DNA from: Paramyrothecium sp. XJ0827
Lineage: Eukaryota > Ascomycota > Sordariomycetes > Hypocreales > Stachybotryaceae
NCBI GenBank assembly: GCA_020881915.1
Contig: JAJFPB010000003.1
Span: 2,852,001-2,916,000, forward strand
DNA: 64,000 nt
Reading direction: 5' to 3'
The notes beneath the pieces were generated by a model that was given only the letters and a program-made list of their open reading frames with translations, searched no databases and was not told where the DNA came from. Below are positions 1 to 10,986 of the stretch, one piece after another. The translations under genes and the position numbers were made by a program. Position 1 is the first letter of the stretch; the number at the start of each line of letters is the position of its first letter.

Positions 1-743
1 TCCAACTGGCAGTGAGAGTCTGTGTTACCATTACGGACACCAGGGCCACGTGCTGAGTCAGTGGTATGTCGGCCATCCAGAAGCAGCATGTCGAATGTCG
101 TGATCATCGTGGAGACTTGACCACGGCGTACCTACGGCGAGCTAGGCGATGTAGCTTGAAATCTGGTCGTAGGCAGACATCTATTGTCCATCACATGAAT
201 CACGTAATCCATGCATGATGACGGGTTGGAGAAAGTGGCTAGGTGTTTTGTATTGTTCAAGTATTTTCTTTTCTTTTTTCTTTTTTTCTTCTTTTTTGGC
301 GGGGTTGAATATTATAGGTAGGGCAGCCATTAACATGAACCGGAGACGAGGAGCCGAGTTGCTGTAGATTGGTTGTTCGTGCTTGGCGTTGTCGGCTGAG
401 CTACGGGGCTAGCTCGGCGAATGCTCGGCCGCTTGCAACGCGATGATCTGAAGCATGGGTACTGAGTGTTCACCTTCAAGATTTCAGTCTGTCTTTCATT
501 GTAATTTGTATCATCACTGCTCGACTCTTGTAACAACATTTCCTGGTCCGTGTCACATTATTCATCAGAACAGACGTCAAGCCCGTTTCTCCGCGCGCTG
601 CCGAACCCGGGTAATCCTTGGGCCGGAAAGTACCTGAACGCGACCCTCATTTGTCCGTCTCAGTCTCAGTCTCATCTCACCACTGATTGGTTGCGAGCCG
701 GAAGGCACAAGTTTGCGCACGGAGCAGAGGCACAGAGACCATC
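1..743. other. Intergenic, no gene recognised
   Basis: I see no supported gene here. There is a T-rich tract near 265-297, and the last ~100 bases are the likely 5' leader of the MYND-finger gene. Short open frames on both strands lack domains or splice support. Confidence 0.5.
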
Positions 744-2100
744 ATGGAAGTCGCCGTGCCTCCCCGCGCCGCGAGGGAGCATTGGATGGAGCTCAATGCG
801 GCGAGGCGGCAGAGGCGGCTGTGTGCCGAGCAAATCACGGCCATAGAGCAGTCGTGCCTGAGCGGCTGCGGCAAGCCTCGCGTCACGGAATGCGAAGATT
901 GTTACGCCAAGGTCGTCGAGAGGATGCGTAAGCGATTCTGCGATTCGCCGGAGCAGGAATGGTTCACGCAACGGAGGGCCTTCCTGCAGGAACTCGATGG
1001 CATGTTTACCGACGCGAAAAAGTCAGGGACAGATCTGAGACTCATCGAGGAGAGTATAGAGTCGGAAAAGGAAGCATGGTATCGCTGGGTCCTGAGGAGG
1101 TATCCCGAGTTCCTGGCCATGGCTGACCGCCTGGTCGACACCAATGAGTTCCGGAACATGCTCGACGACCCCGACCGCTCCCTGGATGAGGTGATTGAGA
1201 TGATGTGGCAGGGCATTGGGAAGCCCGCGGATTGGTCTTCGGTCGTCGACGCATTCGCCGACAAGGTGGCAGCCGCCCGAGGCGATGCGACGGCCCTCCG
1301 GGAGCTGTACGTGTCCGAGTTCTTTGTGGACGAGAAGACGGGCGAGATATTGAACAACTCGAGGCCTTACTACGACGAGTTCATGGCCAAGGCCAGCGTT
1401 AACCTGGAAGACATCATCGACAAGATCATTCAAGATCATCACAGCGATAGAAAGTCACAACCGCAGCGTGACGAGTACCAAAGTCAGCTGGATGCTCTAC
1501 GCAGGGCGAAAACAGCGTACGAGCAGAAGATGAAGGACAAGAGCAAGCAGCAAGCGCCGCAGGCGACCACTGCCAGCGACAAACTCCAAGACGTGCCTCC
1601 CTGCCTAGTCTGCAGCAAGGCCGTCGACAGCAAGGACATCATTTCTTGCAGCATCTGCCAAGCAGTTCGCCAGATGGGAGGTGAGGGAACGTTGACAGTC
1701 TACTGCTCGGAGCAGTGCTACCACGACGGCCATGTGAGTTGGGTGCATAGTGCAGCGGCGGTTAGGAAGCTGACCCAAATTCTAGGGAGACCACGCGGCC
1801 AAGGCCCACGACTGCGATGCAGGGGACGAGTGCATTGACCTTCGCGACGACGATGTGACGATGGGCGGCGAGGCACAGCCGGTCGCCTGCAAGGACTGCT
1901 TTGCGCAGAAGCAGATTACGCTATGGTGCTTGGAGCGCTGCGCCGTGGAGAACGCGCCACGGCACAGGCACGAGAAGCACGAGGTGAAGACGGCGCCGGA
2001 CGAGGTGGGGAGTGTGGTCCAGCCGTTGGCCGAGCTCGTGAGCGGTGTGCTGGAGAAGGAGAATCCAGGCGTGAAATTCACGCAACTGGATGCGGTATGA
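744..2100 (+). CDS. MYND-type zinc-finger protein
   Basis: The model is join(744..1733, 1786..2100), 434 residues. The 52-bp intron (GTGAGT...TCTAG) lies inside the zinc finger, and removing it joins the last Cys of exon 1 to the His/Cys ligands of exon 2. The finger (about residues 287-345) reads CLVC, CSIC, YCSEQC, then HAAKAHDC, which fits the MYND pattern of paired zinc ligands. The rest is acidic and helical, with no other domain that I recognise. MYND fingers usually mediate protein-protein contacts, so a regulatory or adaptor role is an inference. The start at 744 was chosen because it gives MEVAVPP and lies just before the conserved-looking helical region; an in-frame GTG-led extension upstream exists. 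A further CxxC pair after the finger (ACKDC) may bind another metal. Confidence 0.75.
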
Positions 2101-2394
2101 GGTGGGACGCGGGCCAAATTGAGCAAGAAGCGTGGCGGACCTTTGTGAGAGTAGTGTGAGCGACAATATACCCAAGCCATGATTTCGACACTCCAGGGAG
2201 CGGTACATGACGTCGGTCGTTGCGCCCATTCCGTGATGCAGCAGCCACAAAGGCTCCCGTGAGGAAGTGTGCTGGCACATTCGTATCGGTGCATGCATTG
2301 CGGATCTGCATGTGTGCATATGCGTGCATGATTGAGACAAAAGGAAAATCCTCTCCGCTCTTGTGAGGCGAGAGAGGATGGGCAAAAAGATATC

Positions 2395-2501
2395 CGACAC
2401 TCACAGGATTCGAACCTGCGCGGGCGAACCCAATGCCTTAATCCGCTAACTGACCGAGGTCCTATAGCAGGGCATCGCCTTAACCACTCGGCCAAAGTGT
2501 C
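2395..2501 (-). tRNA. tRNA-Ser (GCT) with a 26-nt intron
   Basis: The acceptor stem pairs GACACTT with GAGTGTC. The D arm carries GCCGAGTGGTTAAGGC, the long variable arm is of serine type, and the T arm has GGTTCGAATCC. The anticodon stem ATGCC/GGCAT encloses CT-GCT-A, followed by a 26-nt intron at 2439-2464, in the normal position after nucleotide 37. Without the intron the tRNA is 81 nt. The long variable arm and GCT anticodon identify a serine tRNA reading AGC/AGT. Confidence 0.93.
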
Positions 2502-3031
2502 TCGCACTGTGCTGTATGAGAGGAGCATGCAAATTATGCTTTATATTGATGCACTATCATTGCCCGCTCTGGAACAGACGAGACGTCGTATTGTTCCAGG
2601 TTCCAGGGTTCCTGTTACTGCACCCTGCATGGCAGCAATGGTCTTATGGCTTGCCATGCTCAGCCGCCACATTGTGTAATTGCCTCCATTTTGGGAATGC
2701 CGGGCCCCCGAATGCTGCGATGCTGCGTGGCCCACAGTCAACCTCACTCTTAACATCCGAGAGCCACCGGCAACAACCGGGGCGTCTCTCCACCGAGCCT
2801 GCTCATCAATCCGACGTTTCGCCCCATCCTGCCCGCGCCCGAGCAATCCCCTTCGTTCTCTGCTTTGTCCGCGGCCTGCGAAGCTGGTGCTGGGCAGTCA
2901 ATCTTTTTCTCCTTCCCGCCGCCGCCCCCCCCTTCCCCTCAGGAACGAAAAGAGCTGCAACCCAGCGGGATCGCTAGCGTCTCTGCTGCGTGGTTCAGCT
3001 TCCCGTCCCTTTTGCTTGCTTGTATCCGACC
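2502..3031. other. Intergenic, probable promoter and leader of the Zn2Cys6 gene
   Basis: No gene is recognised. The 3' part (about 2915-2940) is pyrimidine-rich on the + strand, as is usual just upstream of fungal start sites. Confidence 0.4.
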
Positions 3032-5197
3032 ATGGATACCGACCTAGGTGGTGAGGGCGGGACGCGGAAGAGGACGTCGACGGCCTGCGAGGCCTGTCGT
3101 GCCTCGAAGCTCCGATGCCTACCCAGCGAGAAGCCCGGAGTATGTAAGAAGTAGGTCCCCCGCCGTGCCTGGTCCCGGCCGCACCCTGACCCTGCCCTGC
3201 CAGCATTGTGCAGCCCTGTTGTTAGACGCACCGCTAACATATGCACGCATAGGTGCTTGGATACGAAGAAGGAATGTGTCTCGCGTACAGGCCCTAGAGT
3301 CCGTCGTTCTCGGAAAGCCATCCTGTAAGAATCGTCTCATCCCTTGGCAGAGGCTAGATGCTCATCTCCTCGCAGAGCCGCGCAGGCCCAACCGCAGCCG
3401 CCAGCCGCCGCTGCCGGGGCCTCGTCGTCCACCTTCACCCTCAACTTTGCCGTCTCGGCCCAGCCAGAAGCCGACGACGACCATCACGCGCTGAGGGAGT
3501 CGCACAGCTCGATGCTGGACGTGCTCTTCCCGGAAAGTATGGAGTCGCCCTCGGCCTCCCCTTCCACGATGGGCAGCATGACGACGCCGTCGGTCTCGTC
3601 GGCGCCCCCAATTTCTCTGGATGACCTCCATGCGAAGCCACAGTTCAACCGGGCGTCGGCCGAGTCACTCCTTGACACCTTTCGCTCCTCCATGCTTGTT
3701 CACTTTCCTTGTATTGTGCTTTCGCCTGACGACACTGTCGGCCAGCTCGCAGCCACACGCCCTTTCGTGCTGCTTGCTATTCTTGCCGCCGCCTCTGGCT
3801 CAAAGACGCTCCAAGGCCACGTCCTCTACGATGAGGAATTCCGGAAGGTTCTTGGGCTGAAGTTTGTGGCCGGCGGGGAGCGAAGTATAGAACTGCTACA
3901 GGGTATTCTGCTCTACTGCGCATGGTAAGACCCTCCGAGCCAACTCCGGTAGCATGTTCTGATGATGAATAGGTACCCTTTCCATCTTCGGCCAAGAAAC
4001 AAACAGGTCTTTCACTATTTGCGCATGGCGGCGGACCTGGTGCATGACCTCGAGCTCGAGTTGGACTCTGGTCCCTGCAACTTTGCAGGATTTCCGAACG
4101 ACAACCAGCTTGACTGCATTCGAGCGTTCCTAGGCTTTCAGTATCTTGCCTCGGTGTAAGCTCTACCCACTATTCGAGGCGTCGTCGTTTCACCACTGAC
4201 ACTTCTCAGAGCTTTCCTCAGTCCGACATCCTACAAGAGCCTCTTGTCCTGCACTTTTCCGCAGTGGGCCATGACGTGCTGTGAAATGCTCGACACCATC
4301 AGTGACGAAGTCAGCGATAGTATTCTCACGACGCTGGTGCGACTGTCGAGCACCACTGGGGCGGCGTGGGAAGCCGTCCATGAGCGCAAGGGGCAGTCGG
4401 AGCAGCAAAGTCGTCTTGCGCTTCTCGGCCTGGAGACACAACTTCGCTCGACGAAGGATGCGATACCTCCCCACATTGCCTCGCTCGGTACGTCAGTTCC
4501 TTGACTGTCTCAACTCAAGCTAACACAGTGGCAAGCTCCAATCAAGGTCGCCATCATGACCGCCGACATCTACCTGTCTGGCGGAGCCACACTCCTTAGG
4601 CTTCCACGTCTGCCCAAAGGACGGTCGATCCCTCTTCTACCTGACCAGACCAAGCTTTTCCCTTGCTGCCAAAACGTGCGTGGGGTCTTGGACTTCATGC
4701 TGAGCCTGGACCAGACAGATTATGCCTGCTTTAGCTGCATTGACTGGTGTAAACTCATCATGGCCATTATCGTGGCAATCCGCCTTTCTTTCCCATTCCC
4801 CGAGTGCCCGGGGTGGGACTCCTCTTGGGCCCGGACGCATCTCCAGTTCGACACCTTCCTTGAGAAGATGTGCGAGGAAAGGGACCTCACGCCGGCCTCA
4901 AATCAGATCGATGTGCTCTCTGCAACCCGGGTGGTTCTCCGCGTGCTGAAGGAGAAGTACGAGCACAACCTCGCCAAGATCAATGCCACAGAGTGCATGG
5001 CAGCAAACGTGAATTACATTGGCCGCTGCCCCATGCTCGATGGCAGTCTTTCACAGTACATGTCGACCTGGGATCCCGAGATCACAATGACGCCTTTGAC
5101 CATGGGGTCGCCTAATAAGAGCGCCGGAAGCCAGCCCATTTTTCACGACTTATGGGCAACGATGACGATGGGATGGGCGGATGAGACTGAAATGTAG
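3032..5197 (+). CDS. Zn2Cys6 transcription factor
   Basis: The model is join(3032..3150, 3253..3324, 3376..3924, 3973..4155, 4210..4487, 4536..5197), 620 residues, and it closes in frame. The binuclear zinc cluster has Cys at residues 19, 22, 29, 38, 41 and 48 (C-x2-C-x6-C-x8-C-x2-C-x6-C) and is restored only when intron 1 is removed. Intron 2 is least certain: donor 3325 with acceptor 3375 gives a 51-bp intron in frame, while the nearer acceptor would leave only 26 bp. An Ala/Gln/Pro-rich linker follows, then a helical region typical of fungal regulators. It should act in the nucleus on CGG-containing promoter sites; its target pathway is not visible. It lies between the tRNA and the ysf3 gene on the same strand. 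Confidence 0.85.
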
Positions 5198-5634
5198 CGT
5201 ATTGATTTATGACTGGTTATGATAGTGCTTTCCCGCGATAGTTCCATGAATGTTACGTGATGCCAGTTTATGTTGTGCTGTGTTCTGTGTTTTGTGTTTT
5301 GATCGCGGTTTGCCAATATTGCTGCCAATGCGGGACACACAATCATATGAGACGACTTACATGTACAATACAGCAGTCTTTAATTCAGTACCGCACGACA
5401 CATAAAAATAATGATCTGCATTTTCATTCTCTCAGTAGTCCGGTGATGTTGCGATTCAGTTGTGCTCTGTACAGGGTAGGTGGCTACTTGCGTGAAAGTT
5501 ACGTAATCCGTCTTGGTGTACAGAATCTGCTACTATCGCAAAGCTCCGACATAATCGCAGGCATTACTTCAAGAACACTGTCTGTTTGTTGTTTCCCACC
5601 TTTTCGCCCTCTCAAAAGCCTTAATCCACGCACC

Positions 5635-6031
5635 ATGGTGAGTTTCCTCCTGGTACTCTAGCTCGAACCTCTCTAATCCAGCCCGCAGGCCGACAAGCTC
5701 CGCAACCAACAGGAACTCGAGCGCCTCCAGGCCAAGTACGTCGGCACCGGACACCCCGACACGTCGAGCTGGGAGTGGCGCACGAACATCCAGCGGGACA
5801 CCTACTCGTCCATCGTCGGCCACCGGCCGCTCCTGTCGTACGTCGCGCTCGCGGAGAACGAGCCCGTCAGCAAGCTCCGAGCGCAGCTGATCAGGGTATG
5901 TGTACCGGTCTTCGAGCTTGAGCGGCCCCCCCCGTCCGACATGTACTGATTTGCCGTCGCAGAAAATGCTGCAGCCGTGCGGCCCTCCGCCGCCACGCGA
6001 GGAAGACGAGATCATGCGGCCGGTACGCTAG
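5635..6031 (+). CDS. ysf3: SF3b complex subunit 5 (SF3b10/Ysf3)
   Basis: The model is join(5635..5637, 5689..5895, 5963..6031), 92 residues. The first exon holds only the ATG codon, followed by GTGAGT and a 51-bp intron. The protein is the tiny, highly conserved SF3b subunit of the U2 snRNP: LQAKYVGTGHPDTS, then WEWRTNIQRDTYSS and the C-terminal MLQPCGPPP match the family. SF3b binds the branch-site region and SF3B1 during spliceosome assembly in the nucleus. Length equals the usual ~85-95 residues. It ends 168 bp from the stop of nse3, tail to tail. Confidence 0.95.
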
Positions 6032-6199
6032 TCGGACGATGAAATGGGAACGGGGTTGTGGTTACTTGGCGTTTTGCGATCATATGACGGCGTTTCGGTT
6101 CAAATACCCGCGGACAAGGGACGAATACATTCTTGAGCGCGAAGAGCGCACACTTCATGTGGTATCAATTCATTATGGCGTGATTGCTGGTGTTCATCC

Positions 6200-7236
6200 C
6201 TACGTCTCAGCGCGGCTCTCGTCCGGCTCCTCGCGCGCCTCCGCCTCTCCACTACCGATGGGACCGTCCTTGATCCCAAGGCTGGCTCGAAGCTTCTTCT
6301 CCAGCTCCGGATCGGAGTCGCCGTAGACCTCCCGTGCCATGCCGAGCACCCCGTCCAGCCCAATCTCTTCCTTCGCCCGGGGCCCAACGTGCCACGTGAT
6401 GGTCTGCTCGCCGTCCTGCCCTATCGGTGGCCGCTCCGCCTTCTTAACGACGTACCCTTGCCTCTCCATCTTCTTGAGCGTGACCTCGGTCTTTTCGGCA
6501 GACACGTTCTGGTCGGCGTTCAGCCGGGTGAGGTACCTCCTCAGTTTCTGCTCGCTCAATTCGCCGCCGTTAAGCCATATCAGGGAAACGACCATGGTGT
6601 AGAAGGCCATGTAGGTAGCCTCCTCCTCTGCACTGGGGACCTTTGAGGGCTTGAGGATCGATGCATCGCGGTAGGCTTGTGGTAGTGTAGAAGTGAGAAT
6701 GTAAGCGCCGGAGCCGATCTTGGGCTGGGAGTTTGATTTCATCGCTGGGATACCGAGTCAGAACCTTGCCATGCCTTTGTACGCATCTTCATACCTTGAC
6801 GCTTTTCCTGTAACGACATCTTTTCCCGTACTGGCAGCTCTCGAAGCTCCATCCCCCATACGAATCGAAGCTGCTTTTGCGCCAGGGCAAATATCCTCTT
6901 AAACGAGCGCCCTTGGTTTCCGAGAACTAAAGGCCCAATTAATCGAAGAAACAAGCGAGACGCCTCGACAAGCCTACCTCTTTCTTTGATACCATCGCGG
7001 CGTATTGTGGTTCTTGAATATTCACAAGATATCGCATATCGAACCAGTTTCTTGGCAAGCTGATCGTCGGCACTCTGGCCGGGTTGTTCCTCGGCATCCA
7101 TGTCCTGGTCGGATGCGCTCCTCGCATCATCGTCGGATGCATTGTGATTCTGTCGCTGGGTTGGTCGTTCGTCCTCGTCCTCCTCTTCCTCCTCGACCTT
7201 TGCACGGTTAGCTCGATCATAGAGGGGCACAGCCAT
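6200..7236 (-). CDS. nse3: Nse3 / MAGE-domain subunit of the Smc5-Smc6 complex
   Basis: The model is complement(join(6200..6744, 6795..6926, 6978..7236)), 311 residues. The intron at 6927-6977 is 51 bp and open in frame, so it could be missed, but removing it restores the MAGE-homology segment around RVLGNQGRSFKRIF. An acidic, low-complexity N-terminus is followed by the two winged-helix parts of the MAGE homology domain (about residues 75-290), including ELPVREKMSLQEKR and the conserved WHVGPRAKEEIG. Nse3 pairs with the Nse1 ubiquitin ligase and kleisin Nse4 in the Smc5/6 complex, which acts in DNA repair and chromosome segregation. It is divergent from sls1. Confidence 0.9.
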
Positions 7237-7555
7237 CTACCCACCACCCGTCGTCTCCGTTGTGCTGGAGACATGCCTGGCTATTCTGTAGATTAAGGAG
7301 TACTTAAAATCAAGCTGCTACAAATTTGATGCATGCGTGGTTAAGTGCTGTCGTCGTGGTTAATGGAGACGTAGCCAAAGTTAATGTCTAAAACGCGGTG
7401 CTGGCTGTGAGACGCGTTCAGGACTCTTATCTTATCGATAAGCGATGGTCGCAAAATATTCTGACGCTACCGAACAGCTTTAGGTGCGCTTTGAAGTCAG
7501 GGACTGGTTGCGCCGCCGCATCCTCCAGCTTTACTAGAGGGTATAATCTTTCCAG
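7237..7555. promoter_or_regulatory. Shared divergent promoter of nse3 and sls1
   Basis: A 319-bp gap separates the two divergent start codons, so both core promoters must lie here or overlap the 5' ends. I see no clear TATA box. Confidence 0.5.
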
Positions 7556-10481
7556 ATGCTCTCTCGGGTGGCTGCGAAGCCGCGACTGTGCTGGGCATGT
7601 CGCCAAAGTCTCCACTACCGCTTGAGCGCTGCTCGTAGCGCTGCTGTCTTCCAACCGCAGCTTCGAAGACCCTACTCGTCCGAAACGAGCAGCACGATCC
7701 GAGACGCCTTGAAAGCATTGATTATCGACACAGAAGTTTCGGAACAGCCAGCAGGTTTTAGGCAGAGGTCTGCCAAAGACGATGCGTTCGACAGCTCGCT
7801 CAAAGAGCAACGACCAACCGGCTTCGAGAAGGTCCAAGACCCCGAGACGGGCACACCAAGCCGGAACGAGGACGATGCAGGCCCGCTGCCTTTGCTAGAA
7901 GAATCACAAGAGCGCAGATACGACAACGCACTCGACGGCGACGAGGAGCCGGTGTATGGCCGGAATAGCGATGGCTTCAAGCATGACCTGCTACATCACA
8001 AGAAACTCGAGGTGGATGCACTCGGCCAGCCGGTGGAGGCCTTGATCATTAAGAACCCGAACAAAGTCAAACGGTCTCGGAAGCCTATGCGCGCGCTAGA
8101 CGACCAGCCTATCGAAGGGGAGATCCAATGGGACGGCTTGATTCAGAAGAAAGACTCCGAGTCTGACTACTCTGATATCGTCTGGCAAAACATGGAAGAG
8201 CTCCGCCCCAAAAAGCGAATCATACCCCGGGATGAATTTTCTCACATCATGACCACGCTCGTGGAAGGATTCAAGAAAGACCAGCTGCTGCACTACTACG
8301 AATTCGAATCGAGCGACGAGCCGGTGCGCAAAGCCCTGGGCGAGCGTCCCTGGCTGCGCAAGCAGGGGGAATGGGTCGCCGAGACGCCGCAAGAATGGGG
8401 ACGCCTGTCCCCAAAACAGAGCCAATCCCTTGCGATTATGGTGAAGCGATGGGGTCTGGAGATCAAGGAACACGTCGAAAGCTTTGGGCGGATCCAGATC
8501 TGGCTCCAGCCCAATGCCTTCCATGTTCTTACTCGTTAGTCGGCAGGCACTTGTCATCTGAAAGGGATTCTAACGGTTTTGTAGGGCTGCATACCAACAT
8601 ACTTGAACGCCTTGGCTCTGAAGTATTGGATCGGTCGAACGGGGACAAGATCACGGCCAACCCACAGGAAGCCCGCTTGAGCATCTATACGCGAAAAACA
8701 ACCGTGCCGACTTTCCTTGGCCAGCTCGATGAGAACCTGCAAGCTTTGAGAACCCGCCGGGTAAGCGTTCGACGGATTGCACCGGAAGCACTAGAGCCCA
8801 CCGCCCTGGGCGAGCTGGCACGAGTTACGAACACCTTTATCGTACACGATGCGGCGACCAAGGTGAGGCTTTTCATTTCAGTGTTTGCTGGCTGTCAACT
8901 GACCCTTTTTAGGAGCTTGAGGTAACCTGGCTTGCCGAGGGACAAGCCGAACCCACCGCACCAGAGGACCACTTAAAGACCGAGGACGCAGCTGATGTGG
9001 TATCGAGGCTGCTGCTGGCCGTTCAACGAAAACAGACACTACCGAGCACGGCAGAAGTGTTTGCGCCATCTGCGGGTGCGCGCAGCCCTGCGGGCACGCT
9101 GGAAAGGTATGACCGCGAGAAGAGAAGCATGTCGTGGAAGGACAAGCTAGGCTCCTGGTCGAGATACGTTTTCCGTATTGGGCGGCCGACCGAAAATGAG
9201 CACAGCGGGCTGGGTCTGCCCGAGCACGTGCTTCTTCCCACTTCTGCCTTTGATTCGACTGAAGCCGGCGCTGAGAATCGCCTCACGGCCACGTTTGGTC
9301 ATGTCCTGCACGAATCGCAGGATGTTTCGGCGGTCACTCAAGGCAAATCGAACAGAGTCCTGGCGCCGATGGTCCCGCACCCGGCGGCCCTGACGTCAAT
9401 CACCAACGGCTCAGATGCCCAGGTCACTCAAGCAACTGCCATTGTGCTCAACTTTTCGCCCGATACGTCGACAGGGGACGGCACGTGGGAGGGCGCTCCT
9501 GAAGTGAGACTTCGACTTCCGATCGACCATGATACCGACCTCTCCAACTTCTCCTTCCCGCCCAACTCGGCCTTGTACGGCTCCGTTCCCAGTTCCATCA
9601 AAGACTTTCTCCTGCCTTCCGAAGCTGTCGATGTGAGAGTGTCACATTACAAACAACTCGCTCTGGATACAGAGCAGCAGTACTTGAAGGCATTCCTCGC
9701 CAGCTCGGAATTCAACCTACTGGCAGGCCGCTTGCGAACCCCGAACAATACGAAGTTTACGATTCCCGCTCGCTGGGTGTCGGCGAAGTCGAGAAAGTCC
9801 TCTAACGATGTGGTCGATGTACCATACGTGTTCATGGGCCTAGAGGTCCATCAGTCTGTTGACCTGGAACTGGACGGGCACATTCTGCGGTACAACAGCA
9901 TCGAAGCTGGGCAGCATGGAGGCCAACGCCAGGAGCTGTCACTGCAAGCGGTCACGACCAATCAAGATGGAGGTGCTTCGAGGGAAACACAGATGAAGAG
10001 TTTCGCTCAGCTCGTCAACGAAGTGATTGAGGGCAAGAAGTTTTCCTGGCACGAAGGCTTCAAGCTGGCCTCGGAGCGATCCCATGAAGACATTGAGATT
10101 GAGCTTGTTGACGAAGACGCCGAAGACGTCGCCGAAGCCGTCGACGTGCTAGAAGAAGTTGGAGATGCGGACGGCTCAGTCGAGCAGCCCGTCCATAAAG
10201 ATGCTGTGCCGCCTCAGGCTCAGCATGAGCACAGTGCAACGGCAACCAGCGACCAATACGCAGACCTCAAGCCTGACGAACCTACTCTTTCTGATGGTGC
10301 AGCCAGCGCGCAAGAAGACACGGCGTCGTTGTCTAATACCAAATCGTCAGAGCTGGACCTTGGGTCACAGCGCGACGCACAGGAAATCTCACAGGATAAT
10401 ACCCCCAAGGAAGAGACATCCGATGGCTCTGCCACGTCGAGCGCAGATCAGGCTGCAACACAACAGGAAGAAAAAAAGTAG
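7556..10481 (+). CDS. sls1: Sls1-like mitochondrial protein
   Basis: The model is join(7556..8534, 8585..8862, 8913..10481), 941 residues, with two introns of 50 bp. The N-terminus (MLSRVAAKPRLCWACRQS) is rich in Arg/Ser and lacks acidic residues, typical of a mitochondrial presequence. Yeast Sls1 is an inner-membrane protein that couples mitochondrial transcription to translation, and filamentous-fungal orthologues are longer, as here. The middle region (about residues 200-450) resembles the Sls1 family around HTNILERLGSEVL and DRITA-like segments, and the C-terminal ~150 residues are acidic and disordered. Assignment is by overall pattern, not by a short diagnostic motif. It faces tef1 tail to tail, 505 bp apart. 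Confidence 0.75.
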
Positions 10482-10986
10482 GACCCAATGGCGGGTGGTT
10501 GAGCATGTATAGCATATTGTAATCTAGTGTTGTATGATTGAAACCGAGAGGTATATGAAGTGGAGTCTTTTGGAGCGGACATGTACCTTGTACCATAGAG
10601 CGAATACTCAGTAAAGAATCCAGTGGCCAACAGCCTCCTCCAGTGTGCGTGCTTGGCGTCAAAAACACATGAACCAATAATGGGTAGAACACACCTCAGG
10701 TTCACGCACAACCGGTGCATGGATTATGAGGGCATGGAAGACAACATCGGTGCACATCGCTTACGAACATCATCACATCACTTCACAAACGGATCAATAT
10801 GGGGAATCACTTCTAGACTCTCTATTTTTCGTGTTTTGTGATAAGCACATCATGATAAAACCTAACCCAGCCTCTCATTACGTGCCCCGAACAAAGCCGA
10901 AGCTTGTGCATTGCATAAGTAGATCATGTCGTCGTAGAAGTGAGTTCATGCCATCTCTAAGCGATACAAATGGGGATATGAGTCGC

